Shown here: piece by piece, positions 7,600 to 16,445 of the stretch
Layout: every line of letters starts with the position of its first letter
Numbering within the stretch: the stretch's first letter is position 1
Notes under the pieces: model-generated
What the model saw: the letters and a program-made list of their open reading frames with translations, nothing else
Databases searched by the model: none
What the model was told of the DNA's origin: nothing
Origin: an uncultured cyanobacterium
Lineage (GTDB): Bacteria > Cyanobacteriota > Vampirovibrionia > Vampirovibrionales > JAGQHJ01
NCBI GenBank assembly: GCA_937922745.1
Contig: CALAJO010000146.1
Coordinates: 1-55,361 of the forward strand
DNA: 55,361 nucleotides
Direction: 5' to 3'
Made by a program: the position numbers and the translations under genes

Positions 7600-8493
7600 C
7601 TAGTTTAACGACTGCAAGAGGTCCTGGACGCCGTCCATTTCGCTGCAAACTTTATGGAACAAGGCTTCCAGCATTGCCGGGTTTTCCGGGTCGAACTGGT
7701 AATATTCCAGCACGATCGGCGGGATCAGCTCGCTGTTGAACACGCCGAAGTTATCGTGAATGAGATGGCTGAATGCATTGGCCAGGGCCACGGCGTATAC
7801 CAGTTCAGGTGCATCGCTGGCGTACTGCGGCGAGTGATGGTGCTTGATGACTTCGGCGAAAGTGGCGGGCAACTTCCAGCGCAAGGCCAACTGATACCCC
7901 AGCGCCGCGTGGTTGATATCCAAGACATCCTGCTCCAGCGCCCAAAAAGCGTCCCCGTGATACGGCACTTGCTTGAGCCGGGCCTCTTCCAGGGCACGGC
8001 CATACTCGGCCGTAAAATAGTAATCCAGCATCATCTTGCCGATATCATGGAGCATCCCCGCGCTAAACGCGTCCTCGGCGTAGCGGATGTTGAGGTGGTT
8101 GGCAATGATGCGACTCCCGATGGCCGTCTCGATCGAGTGCCGCCAGAACGCCTGCGGATCCATGTTGTGGTGCCGCTTAGCGTCGAACAGTTTAAAGATG
8201 CTGGCGCTGAGGACGATACCGCGAACCGTGTTAAAGCCCAACAGCATCACGGCGTGTTGCACCGAGCTGATTTGCCGTTGAAAACCGTATGCCGCCGAGT
8301 TGACCATCCGCAGGAACTTGGACGTTAACCCCGGATCGTAACTGACCAGTTGCGCAATTTTGGAGGCCGGCGTATTCGGCGCGCCCAGCAAATCCACAAT
8401 CCGATTGACGACATCCGGCAGCGAGGGCAAGTCGCGGGCCCGGCGTAAGACGGTTTCGTAATCAATCTTGCGGTTTGGCGCGGGGAATGTCAT
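7600..8493 (-). CDS. HDOD-domain signalling protein
   Basis: 297 aa consisting almost wholly of an HDOD domain, a non-hydrolytic relative of HD phosphohydrolases found in bacterial signalling. Seen are LPSLPDVVNRIVDLL, the helix ISSVQHAVMLLGFNTVR and GMLHDIGKMMLDYYF, where an HD pair persists. HDOD proteins often act with c-di-GMP or two-component outputs; no partner is adjacent. The ATG at 8493 has GGAGGGG eight bases upstream and is preferred to the start at 8526. Stop codons of this gene and leuS are separated by one base. Confidence 0.85.
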   Translation of the reverse strand: MTFPAPNRKIDYETVLRRARDLPSLPDVVNRIVDLLGAPNTPASKIAQLVSYDPGLTSKFLRMVNSAAYGFQRQISSVQHAVMLLGFNTVRGIVLSASIFKLFDAKRHHNMDPQAFWRHSIETAIGSRIIANHLNIRYAEDAFSAGMLHDIGKMMLDYYFTAEYGRALEEARLKQVPYHGDAFWALEQDVLDINHAALGYQLALRWKLPATFAEVIKHHHSPQYASDAPELVYAVALANAFSHLIHDNFGVFNSELIPPIVLEYYQFDPENPAMLEALFHKVCSEMDGVQDLLQSLN

Positions 8494-8682
8494 GGGCAGC
8501 CCCTCCGAAACCAAAGCCGTGCCCAACCGCTGTGGAACAGCCGGTTTGTCGCATTTGGGCTCTGTAAAGGGAAATACATCATCGCAGCGATATCACTCTT
8601 TTTTCCACAATAAACGGCCGGGGTTCGCCATTACAACCTTAGTTTGCAGTATCTCCACCGTCCGACCGATCCGGGTACGGGG

Positions 8683-8711
8683 TTGAATCCCATGCCCAAA
8701 CCGTCTAACAT
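8683..8711 (+). promoter_or_regulatory. Promoter of the siroheme decarboxylase gene
   Basis: TTGAAT (8683-8688), 17-base spacer, TAACAT (8706-8711). The predicted start is about 8718, two or three bases before the only usable ATG (8721), so the mRNA would be leaderless; an in-frame stop at 8706 excludes an earlier start. Confidence 0.5.
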
Positions 8712-8720
8712 GTCACTATC

Positions 8721-9773
8721 ATGCCCAGATCACAGCAAGAACTAACCGATCTTCAGAAAGAAATCATCAACCGGGTGCAGTTGGATATCCCGTTGGTGCC
8801 CGAGCCGTTTAAGGTAATGGCTGGGGAATTGGGCATTACGGAATCGGAACTGCTGCAACAACTGGAAACTTTGAAGCGGGATCACTTGATCATCCGCCAG
8901 CTCAGCGCTATTTTCGACACGCGCAACCTGGGGTACCAAAGCACCTTGGTTGCAACCTGGGTTGATCCGGACAAGGCCACGGACGCCGCACGCGTCATCA
9001 ATCGGCACCCTGGGGTCAGCCACAACTACCTGCGCGATCACCAGTTTAACATCTGGTACACGCTGGCCATTCCCAAGCACATTAACCTGGAAGAAACGGT
9101 TGAGCTGCTGCGGGTCAAGTCCGGGGCGCACCAGTCCATCATCCTGCCCACGCTTAGAATGTATAAGATCGCCGTTCGCCTGGATATGTCGGACGGGAAG
9201 GACAAGGACTTCATCGAGGCCCAGAAGAAGGTCACGCACAAGGAAGGCGTCCAGTTCGAGGCCACGCAAAAGGATATTGATGTCATTCGCCAGCTCCAGC
9301 AGGATTTGCCGCTGGTTCCCCGCCCGTTCGACGGCTATGCCGAAGCCATCGGCATCAGCCTGGATGAGCTGTTCGAGATGGGCAACCACTACAAGCAGAC
9401 CGGCATTATGCGCAGGTTCTCCGCGGTGTTGCGCCATCGCAAGGCCGGCTTTGGGCATAACGTCATGGGCGTTTGGAAAGTCCCGGAGGAACGCTGGGAC
9501 GAAGTAGGGCAGATTATGGCCCAAGGCCCTTCAATCAGCCATTGTTACCGGCGCCCCACCTACCCGGAATGGCCCTATACGCACTTCACGATGATCCATG
9601 GCAAAGACCCGGACGAATGCGAACGCACCCTGCAATGGATTCGGGACAACACGGGCATTACGGATGGCGCTGCGCTGACCAGCCTGAAGGAATACAAGAA
9701 GATTCGGCTGAAATACTACACACCGGAACTTGATGATTGGGATCCCAGCCGCATGCTGGCCACCCAACCATAA
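8721..9773 (+). CDS. Fused two-domain siroheme decarboxylase (AhbA/AhbB, NirDL-like)
   Basis: 350 aa made of two homologous Lrp/AsnC-like halves. Half 1 begins LTDLQKEIINRVQLDIPLVP and half 2 begins near residue 185 with ATQKDIDVIRQLQQDLPLVP. Each has a winged-helix N-terminal part and a ferredoxin-like C-terminal part; the second keeps HCYRRPTYPEWPYTHFTMIH, characteristic of this family. Siroheme decarboxylases convert siroheme to 12,18-didecarboxysiroheme in the alternative haem pathway (as an AhbA-AhbB pair) or in haem d1 synthesis (NirD/L/G/H). Here both partners would be one polypeptide. No other haem genes flank it. It lacks a ribosome binding site and appears leaderless. Confidence 0.88.
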   Translation: MPRSQQELTDLQKEIINRVQLDIPLVPEPFKVMAGELGITESELLQQLETLKRDHLIIRQLSAIFDTRNLGYQSTLVATWVDPDKATDAARVINRHPGVSHNYLRDHQFNIWYTLAIPKHINLEETVELLRVKSGAHQSIILPTLRMYKIAVRLDMSDGKDKDFIEAQKKVTHKEGVQFEATQKDIDVIRQLQQDLPLVPRPFDGYAEAIGISLDELFEMGNHYKQTGIMRRFSAVLRHRKAGFGHNVMGVWKVPEERWDEVGQIMAQGPSISHCYRRPTYPEWPYTHFTMIHGKDPDECERTLQWIRDNTGITDGAALTSLKEYKKIRLKYYTPELDDWDPSRMLATQP

Positions 9774-10100
9774 CCCAAGAAAAAGGTGCAAAGAGGGGAG
9801 CCGCCCTTCTCCAACCTGCAAACGCCTCATCCTTACCTGACAAAAAACCCTTACAAAAAAAGAAGCTACCGATTGGTGGCTTCGGTAGCGTGACTTGGGG
9901 AGGAGGTTGGGGATGTCGGGAAGGGTTACTTCCCTTACATAAGGTGTTTCGATCGAAGTGTATTAAACTGAAGGCAAATTGCAGCCAAGCCAAGGGTTTT
10001 GTTACATATCTTCAAAACTTGTCATGCATTCCCCAATATTCTGTTTTTATACAAATACAACATCTCTCTTCTCCTTATCTTATCTTCTCTCTTTTCTTTC
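9774..10100 (+). other. Non-coding stretch, possible small RNA or long 3' UTR
   Basis: About 330 bases without a credible gene between the siroheme decarboxylase stop and a strong plus-strand terminator. It holds two local hairpins, GCTACCG...CGGTAGC (about 9873-9897) and GGGAAG-GGTTA-CTTCCC (about 9919-9935), a TTCGATCGAA palindrome (about 9949-9958), and a CT-rich tract before the terminator. I recognise no known RNA family. Confidence 0.4.
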
Positions 10101-10135
10101 AAACCCTCGTTCTTCGAGGGTTTTCTCTTGTTTTA
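10101..10135 (+). terminator. Rho-independent terminator
   Basis: AAACCCTCG (10101-10109), loop TTCTT, CGAGGGTTT (10115-10123), followed by TCTCTTGTTTT. The complementary strand has no T-run, so it acts on plus-strand transcripts from the siroheme decarboxylase gene or an intervening RNA. Confidence 0.8.
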
Positions 10136-10180
10136 GCAGATTAAACCCCGAGATTGGCTTTGCATTAAGAGACTACAAGG

Positions 10181-10867
10181 TTAAGGGCAAGCAGACGCCC
10201 CGGCAACACGGGTTTGCACATCATAAGAAGAAACAAACTTGCAAATAGTGGCTTGTGGCAAGCCAGACTCCGAAAGCGTCCATTGATAAAGTGTCTGGGC
10301 TTTTCCACTACCCGGATCAATGCGGATGGGAATGATATCCCCAAATTTTCCAATCGTGTTGGGTGGTTTTTGCCCATTGATATCGACATAGAGGCACTCT
10401 CGTTGCAGGTATTGCCCGCAAAATTGGGAGGTCCCGAAGCCGGTACCTTGCCACTGATCGGACAGTGGGGGCGGATTATACTCCGTCATATTATACATAT
10501 AGCCTTGGCTAAATAACTGAGGCTGGGCCGTAATGCGCGTCCCATCCGGCAGCAGGAAGTAATTGATTAATGGGCCGGCGTTGGGAGGGCCATTCACGTT
10601 TTTAAAGATAAAATAATTGCCGTAATCCTGGATGATTTTTTCGTAGGTGATGTTGTTCAGGTTGACGGCATCACCGCTTTCATCCTCATAAAGTTGCACG
10701 GACAGGACAATCTGCTGCAAAATCTGCTCGAACTTACCCGTGTTGTTCCCTGTCAGCTTATCCTGAGAAACAATAAACTTGGGAATGGTAAGAACGGCCA
10801 GCAAACCCGTTAACGCAATTGCAATCAGGATTTCTACCAGGGACATCCCGGAATGACGGGTTCGCAT
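10181..10867 (-). CDS. Type IV prepilin-like protein (fourth gene of pilin cluster)
   Basis: 228 aa. The leader MRTRHSG is followed by a mature N-terminus MSLVE with Glu at +5 and a hydrophobic helix (ILIAIALTGLLAVLTIPKFI), the class III signal of type IV pilins and pseudopilins. The C-terminal domain has several Cys residues (FCGQYLQREC, ICKF, ACP) that could form the pilin disulfide. The ATG overlaps the TAA of the upstream gene by one base, indicating translational coupling and co-expression of four pilin genes. Confidence 0.85.
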   Translation of the reverse strand: MRTRHSGMSLVEILIAIALTGLLAVLTIPKFIVSQDKLTGNNTGKFEQILQQIVLSVQLYEDESGDAVNLNNITYEKIIQDYGNYFIFKNVNGPPNAGPLINYFLLPDGTRITAQPQLFSQGYMYNMTEYNPPPLSDQWQGTGFGTSQFCGQYLQRECLYVDINGQKPPNTIGKFGDIIPIRIDPGSGKAQTLYQWTLSESGLPQATICKFVSSYDVQTRVAGASACP

Positions 10868-12015
10868 TACTGATCAGACCTCCGCACCAGCTCGATTCCA
10901 GCCAGGTAAACACGGGCGCTGCTCACCGTCGGCCTGACCGTAATCCTTAAATCGGCTGCATCCACTGGCGCAACCACCGTGGTATGCAGAACGGTTCCTT
11001 TGCCAACGTTGCCTAAACCCGGCCCGGTAGCCGCCGCGATATCATAATTTTCAAAACTGCCCAAGGTAATAACATTGTTATGGTCATTCCGAAGGGATTC
11101 GAGGCGAATATCGGCCAGGGCACAACTCACCCCATGGGTATTTGTAAGGCAGCTATTTGTGGCTGAAAAGTTTGCGGGCAAGACAAAATACAAGTTTACA
11201 TCGTAGAGCATGCCCGGTGTTGCCTTAAACAGGTATTCTGCGCCGCCAGTGCAGCTAATGTCCCTAAAGGTATTATAAGGGGCTTCGGCTGTAACCGTGC
11301 CAAGCCCGTAACCAGAGCAACCCGTGTTATACGCCAGGTTGTTACCGCCCGACGAGGGAGATTGACGAGCTGTAATGTATTCCGGGTACCAGAGATGTCC
11401 CATTCGGTCTGCTGCAATCTTCTGGGCAAAATCGTTCCGATAGGGTGTCTGCATTGTGGTGGCGTCTGTTGCGCTCCCTACATTCACGCGATAGGTATCG
11501 ATTTGGTATTCCCGGGAGGCTTCATAGTAGGGCGTTTCATTATTCCCGTTTTTGGACTTATAAAGCTGAACGGTTACCTTTATGCCGCGATTATCCACAA
11601 TCCCTTGGTTATTGGCAGTATACTGCAACGTTCGGGTAAAAAACGGGCCTTTGTCCACATCTTCGCCTTTATTGGTGCATGTTGCCAGATATTCCTCCTT
11701 GGTTTTAACCGCACTGCCCGGATCGCAATAAATGGAAACCCGCGCATTACTCGGCACGCCAAAAGCGTCAATCGGGTCGGGATGCTGCATCACCAGGTTA
11801 TCGAACAACTGGCTGGTCAGGCTTTCGTTTTCCGTTACTAACTGGTTCTCCTCGATCTGCTCCTTTTGGGTATTCAGCATCATAACCAATGGCACGGTTA
11901 CTGTAATGAGCAGGGTTAGCTGCATCATCATCTCCACCAGCGAGAAGCCATGGGCTTTTACCTGCAAGCGACGTTGCCGGCACTGTTTTGTAAGCAACCT
12001 AGTTAAGATTGTCAT
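10867..12015 (-). CDS. Type IV prepilin-like protein (third gene of pilin cluster)
   Basis: 382 aa. A 23-residue basic leader ends in Gly; the mature protein starts FSLVE with Glu at +5 and a hydrophobic helix (MMMQLTLLITVTVPLVMML). The long extracellular part contains paired cysteines (YCDPG, ATCTN, NTGCSGYG, DISCTGG, SCLTNTHGVSCALA) and ends in a beta-rich segment (GSFENYDIAAATGPG, DLRITVRPTVSSARVYLAGI). It is probably a minor pilin. The ATG at 12015 is preceded by GGAG at the right distance and lies inside the end of the upstream gene; a GTG at 12036 is an alternative. Confidence 0.8.
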   Translation of the reverse strand: MTILTRLLTKQCRQRRLQVKAHGFSLVEMMMQLTLLITVTVPLVMMLNTQKEQIEENQLVTENESLTSQLFDNLVMQHPDPIDAFGVPSNARVSIYCDPGSAVKTKEEYLATCTNKGEDVDKGPFFTRTLQYTANNQGIVDNRGIKVTVQLYKSKNGNNETPYYEASREYQIDTYRVNVGSATDATTMQTPYRNDFAQKIAADRMGHLWYPEYITARQSPSSGGNNLAYNTGCSGYGLGTVTAEAPYNTFRDISCTGGAEYLFKATPGMLYDVNLYFVLPANFSATNSCLTNTHGVSCALADIRLESLRNDHNNVITLGSFENYDIAAATGPGLGNVGKGTVLHTTVVAPVDAADLRITVRPTVSSARVYLAGIELVRRSDQ

Positions 12016-14395
12016 TATCGATGCTCCATGCCACACTTTGCTGCGTAAAACCGGGTAACCGGCCAGCCATATTGTCCATTTTCCCTAAAGCAATACAGTA
12101 AGGGCGGTAAGGGAAAATGAGGGGCCGCGTGGTTGCGTTAATCGTGGCGGTCGGGATATCCAGGTAATACACCATCTCGTTATTAACCGAGTAGAACACA
12201 TTGCCATCCCCTTGTGCCATGGTATCGGCGAAACTGGGTGGGCTGGTAATGCCTGGCGCTACGGGCACAACGCTTCCTCCCTGGTTATACAGCTGGGTGG
12301 ATTGGTTGCTGTAAGGGTTATAGCCATGGATGCCCATATTACCAATCGTGGGGAAGGCGGTTGCCATGGTAGTGTAATATAACCACCCCGTGCGGGAGTC
12401 GAGCGCAATATTACGCCCGGGCGGGGCTAACTGCTTGCCGATATCCGCAACATAACCGCGCGTAAGGTTGATTTTGCGGATAAACTGCCCATCCCGCATA
12501 TAATATTCACCAATGTTCTTGTTATAGGAAATGAGCGGGGTTGAAGTGGCATCGGCCCACAGCGGAACAGGCGATCCGACTTCCGGCCCAACCTTGCGAA
12601 CCGTGGCGTATGTGCCCATATACAAGCTGGTAACGCTGGCCACATTGCCCACATACTTGATGTTACGCTTGAGCTGCGTGGGAGAAGTGCCGGATTGCAA
12701 CCAAAGCTGGGCGTTGGTTGTTGGCCCAATCCCCCAGGTATGCGGATCCCACTCGTAAAGATAGCCATCGTTAAGGGTATTGCCACGGGTTAGCCAGTAG
12801 AATTTATCCACGGCATTGTTGTACCAAATATAAACATTGTCCAAGCTGCCGATAAGGCCGCCATTGGCGCCGCCCGTGCCGTCATATTTCAAAAGGGTCG
12901 CAGTATTGCTTAACGTCTCAGCCGGGCCGCCGCCCATTAAAGCCGTCCGGTTACGATCATCCACTGTGATATTTTTGGTATTGAAGGCCATAATGGATAT
13001 GCCGCTAGCACCGGTTAAAACCGGGACTACGACAATGGAGCCGTCTTTGGAAATGGTGGGCTTGCCAAAAATAATGGTTGCCGCGGCCAAATCCCGGGCC
13101 TGGTTGGTTGCCGCAGGGGCGGTGCTGGTTACGGCGGTGGTTCCCAATGGGCTGGTTGTCATCGGATCCGCCGTAAAGGGATAGGTGATATTTTTCTTCG
13201 CCAATACCGGCTGAGAGGTCGTATCTTTGCCGGTGCCGACAACCATTCTGCTAAAGGGGTGATATGCAAAGGAATCAATGGTAATCCCAGGAAATACATC
13301 CGTATAGGCGCCTGCGCCCGTAAAAATACCGGTAGACCCGTCAATCCCGCCGGAATTCCATCGTGCCCAGGCCAGTTTAACCGATACAGACTCTTTAAAA
13401 AATACGGCTGCATGGAAGTATTTGGAGTTGTCGGATGCAGAGGGGCGGAAAAACTGCACTTCGATATCCTTGGCGGTGATGCCAGTGGGCATTGTAGCCG
13501 TTTGCTTAAAGATGGTGCCACCATGATTATGGTAAAACTGGAGCTGTGATGAGCCGGGCAAGAAGGCTACAAAGCTGGCGGTTTTGCTCGTGCCTTGGCT
13601 GTCCTGGTTTCCGGCGATCAGCTCAATCCCGCCAGCCTGGAAATCGCATGTTAAGGGTGTTGCCTGGCCTTTTTCCGGCATTTGGCAAACACGCTGCGAA
13701 CCCACTTGGACAAATGGCCCGGAAACCTTGCCGATTTTAAAATTCAAATCTTCGGCAGCGCCACCGGGAGCCGCGGGTATGGGCAACCCCAGGGGGGTCG
13801 GGGCTTTATCCAAGGCGCAATATTTGGGAGAAACCGTAATGGTGCGCTTCAGGCTGGTCTTCTTGGAGCCGGCAGCGGCATCCACGGCAATAACAAAGGT
13901 ATTGCTGTAAACCGTATTGAGCCGCAGGATGGAATACTTGGCATTGGTGGAATCCCAACTCATCTCGGAAACAACATCCGTTGGAATCCCGTTGGCTTTG
14001 ATGGTTTCCTGGAACCTTCGCAAACTGGGCGTGGATGCGACTGTTGCCGTGGTAGGCACAGGAAAAAGCTGATCAAATTTTTCCTTGTACATCCGCTGAT
14101 AAGCGGGTAAACCGTCACCGGACTTATTTTCAGCCCGATCCCAAGTTGTATTGTCCAGAAAAATCTGGGGGTTCTGGTTCATATACTTTTCAATCCGATC
14201 CAAATGATGCTCGGCCACATCCTTAACCCCGGCCACCTGGGAAACGTTGCTCATTTCCTTGGTCGACATCGGGCCGATGACCATGGTGGTTACCGCTAAT
14301 GACATGCTGATGATACTGGCGGAGCCCAGCAGAAAGGTCAGGGAATTTCCCTTTTCCCGGTTGAAGCGTTTAAAATAGGCGCGAATAAAACGCAT
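11999..14395 (-). CDS. Very large pilin-like surface protein (PilX position)
   Basis: 798 aa. The N-terminus has a basic leader (RAYFKRFNREKG), then NSLTFLLG and a long hydrophobic helix (residues 19-41). It lacks Glu at +5, as do some PilX/GspK-like members. The remaining 740 residues are extracellular and rich in repeated Trp/Tyr/Gly beta-type segments (NVYIWYNNAVDKFYWLTRGN, GYLYEWDPHTWG, TGWLYYTTMATAF, NVFYSVNNEMVYYLDIP), suggesting a beta-propeller. ATG 14395 has AAGGA nine bases upstream. It overlaps the next gene by 17 bases. The position after a PilW-like gene suggests a role at the pilus tip, perhaps replacing PilY1; this is inference. Confidence 0.65.
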   Translation of the reverse strand: MRFIRAYFKRFNREKGNSLTFLLGSASIISMSLAVTTMVIGPMSTKEMSNVSQVAGVKDVAEHHLDRIEKYMNQNPQIFLDNTTWDRAENKSGDGLPAYQRMYKEKFDQLFPVPTTATVASTPSLRRFQETIKANGIPTDVVSEMSWDSTNAKYSILRLNTVYSNTFVIAVDAAAGSKKTSLKRTITVSPKYCALDKAPTPLGLPIPAAPGGAAEDLNFKIGKVSGPFVQVGSQRVCQMPEKGQATPLTCDFQAGGIELIAGNQDSQGTSKTASFVAFLPGSSQLQFYHNHGGTIFKQTATMPTGITAKDIEVQFFRPSASDNSKYFHAAVFFKESVSVKLAWARWNSGGIDGSTGIFTGAGAYTDVFPGITIDSFAYHPFSRMVVGTGKDTTSQPVLAKKNITYPFTADPMTTSPLGTTAVTSTAPAATNQARDLAAATIIFGKPTISKDGSIVVVPVLTGASGISIMAFNTKNITVDDRNRTALMGGGPAETLSNTATLLKYDGTGGANGGLIGSLDNVYIWYNNAVDKFYWLTRGNTLNDGYLYEWDPHTWGIGPTTNAQLWLQSGTSPTQLKRNIKYVGNVASVTSLYMGTYATVRKVGPEVGSPVPLWADATSTPLISYNKNIGEYYMRDGQFIRKINLTRGYVADIGKQLAPPGRNIALDSRTGWLYYTTMATAFPTIGNMGIHGYNPYSNQSTQLYNQGGSVVPVAPGITSPPSFADTMAQGDGNVFYSVNNEMVYYLDIPTATINATTRPLIFPYRPYCIALGKMDNMAGRLPGFTQQSVAWSIDNDNLN

Positions 14396-14421
14396 AACGG
14401 TGTTTCCTTTCCTGTAGGCCA

Positions 14422-16245
14422 CTACTTGTGGACCAGGTTCAGCCGGACATTCGGCAGGATACGGTAATAAGGATAGGTATTGTTCTCACCCGTAGTGACA
14501 AATACATGGTTGTTCAGGGGGTCGTAAGCCACACCGAAAGGGTTGGTCAGTGGGACGGACTTATTGGGAGGATAAAGGGTATGGATGGCTTGGGCTCTTT
14601 CGGCGGGCGTCCCTTCATCGCTTTTGGAGGTTCCGGTGCGGATATCAATATCCAAACTCAACACCCGGGCAGATTGCGCATCGCCAAAGATGATAATAAA
14701 GCGGTTGTGCAGCGGGTCATATTCCAGGCCTTTTGCCAGGCTCCAAACAAAATCATCCGGCGTCACGTCGATTACATTTAAATTTGGCGACTCCGCCGAG
14801 GGCACGGCACGCGCCGGATCATCCTCGTTTAAATCCTTTGGATAAGCCCGAATGACATACCGGCCGGAAGAAGTGCGTAATAAGGCCAGCACTTCGTTGG
14901 GGGAGGAAGGGTTATACGCCAGCCCGATTACCCCGTTGGCAACATTGCTGATATCCGTGCCCAAATTAAACCGCGAAACCCAGGCGCCTTCCGGAGAAAA
15001 TTTCTGAATCCAGAAACGGTACGCATTGGAGCCGCCATCCCCGGTTCGGGTCAACACGTAGATATTTTCCTCAATATCCTGTGTCACGCTGAGGAATCGG
15101 GGACTAACGCCTTGCGGCCAACCGGGATCGCCCACGTGCAGCGCCACCGGGAAATTATCCGTATAAGAGCCGCCACTGGAAACCGAAAGGCTATACGGCT
15201 GATAATCCGGCAGGCCGGGCATAAACTTAAAAATGTATAACCCGGCATCCGTTGTACTGGTATTGGGAGAGTTGGTAACAACCAGCATTTCTCCCGTGCG
15301 GTAGTTGTAATGCATATCGTTTAAAGGCAGTTGGGTTGCCGCGTTCAGTTCACCCGATTTATCCGTTTCCACCGGCACTTTGTAATTGCCGATGGCGGTA
15401 TTCAACTTGGTTTTTTCGGCAATCCAGCTATTGGTCACGTCCCACCGGGACAGGGCCATGGAGAACGGGGCCACCTGAATCTCCGCAAACTCCCGGTTGG
15501 TATGTTGCTGGAGGCTTGCCAGCTTAAAATACAATGGCCGCAACGGCGTCCTGCTTTGGCGATAGACAAAGGAAATGCTGCCGGCAGAACTGTTACCTAC
15601 CGTTGTGGTGGATGTTACGGACGACTGAATCCGGACGCCATCGGCCTCTGCCGCAGGGATAGACGGATTACAAACGGACGCGCGGCAGTAGACAAAGATG
15701 GGATCGGTATTGAGTTTATTACCGGTAATATAAAAATTGCTGTCGTTAGTCACTTTCCCCATCGGTTTCCAAATCGGGTCGTTAATCTCAAAATCCTGAA
15801 TCACGGCATCCGGGGCAATCTCTGCCCGAAGAAGCTGCCAGCGCCTTAAACCGGCGGACGCCGTATCGGTTTGTGCCCCAGCTTGCGGTGTAATTTGTCG
15901 AAAGGTGTACCCCACCCGCTTTACGGATTTGGTCTTTTCGTCCCAATAAGCCATAAACACCTGCTGAGACTCATTCATATTGAGCTGGGCGCCGGTTGCA
16001 ATGGGTTTTACGCTCATAAACCGGTGCGATCGGCCTACCTCCTGCGAAAAATCATCGAAGAAGCGGCGAATCTCAAAGGCGGCAATCGTACCGCTTTGGG
16101 CCTGGCCAGTCTGCTCAACCGCCTTCATCGGCAAAACCGCAAGGGGAAAGATGATAATCGAAAAGATCATCAACCCAACGACCATCTCCACCAGGGAGAT
16201 CCCGGGTTGGCGCGTTAGTGGCCGCTTTATTGCTGTTTCACTCAT
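14422..16245 (-). CDS. PilW-like prepilin with large propeller-like C-terminal domain
   Basis: 607 aa, about twice the usual PilW length. Leader MSETAIKRPLTRQPG, mature ISLVE with Glu at +5 and hydrophobic helix (MVVGLMIFSIIIFPLAVLPM). Residues to about 300 look like a minor pilin. From about residue 315 there are successive beta-rich units with repeated signatures (MHYNYRTGEMLVVTNSPN, QDIEENIYVLTRTGDGG, VIGLAYNPSSPNEVLALLRT, GLEYDPLHNRFIIIFGDAQS, GVAYDPLNNHVFVTTGENN), the pattern of NHL/YVTN-type beta-propellers. It is the first gene of the four-gene cluster. The ribosome binding site is weak. Confidence 0.8.
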   Translation of the reverse strand: MSETAIKRPLTRQPGISLVEMVVGLMIFSIIIFPLAVLPMKAVEQTGQAQSGTIAAFEIRRFFDDFSQEVGRSHRFMSVKPIATGAQLNMNESQQVFMAYWDEKTKSVKRVGYTFRQITPQAGAQTDTASAGLRRWQLLRAEIAPDAVIQDFEINDPIWKPMGKVTNDSNFYITGNKLNTDPIFVYCRASVCNPSIPAAEADGVRIQSSVTSTTTVGNSSAGSISFVYRQSRTPLRPLYFKLASLQQHTNREFAEIQVAPFSMALSRWDVTNSWIAEKTKLNTAIGNYKVPVETDKSGELNAATQLPLNDMHYNYRTGEMLVVTNSPNTSTTDAGLYIFKFMPGLPDYQPYSLSVSSGGSYTDNFPVALHVGDPGWPQGVSPRFLSVTQDIEENIYVLTRTGDGGSNAYRFWIQKFSPEGAWVSRFNLGTDISNVANGVIGLAYNPSSPNEVLALLRTSSGRYVIRAYPKDLNEDDPARAVPSAESPNLNVIDVTPDDFVWSLAKGLEYDPLHNRFIIIFGDAQSARVLSLDIDIRTGTSKSDEGTPAERAQAIHTLYPPNKSVPLTNPFGVAYDPLNNHVFVTTGENNTYPYYRILPNVRLNLVHK

Positions 16246-16388
16246 CGGGCTGTCGTCTCTTGATCACTTGCCATTGCAGAACTTGCATCGCATAAGTTAT
16301 CGGCATTTTTAGAAAAGACTAAAGCCCAATTTGTCACAAAACTTTATAAACCGTTTTATGGCCTTTCTACGACACTCCGCATCAAACC

Positions 16389-16421
16389 AAAAAGCACATT
16401 CCTCAACGAATGTGCTTTTTT
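16389..16421. terminator. Bidirectional rho-independent terminator
   Basis: AAAAAGCACATTC (16389-16401) and GAATGTGCTTTTT (16408-16420) form a 13-bp stem with a six-base loop, T-runs on both strands. It ends the symporter transcript on the minus strand. Confidence 0.85.
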
Positions 16422-16445
16422 CCAGTAATCTCTTGTTGATACCGC

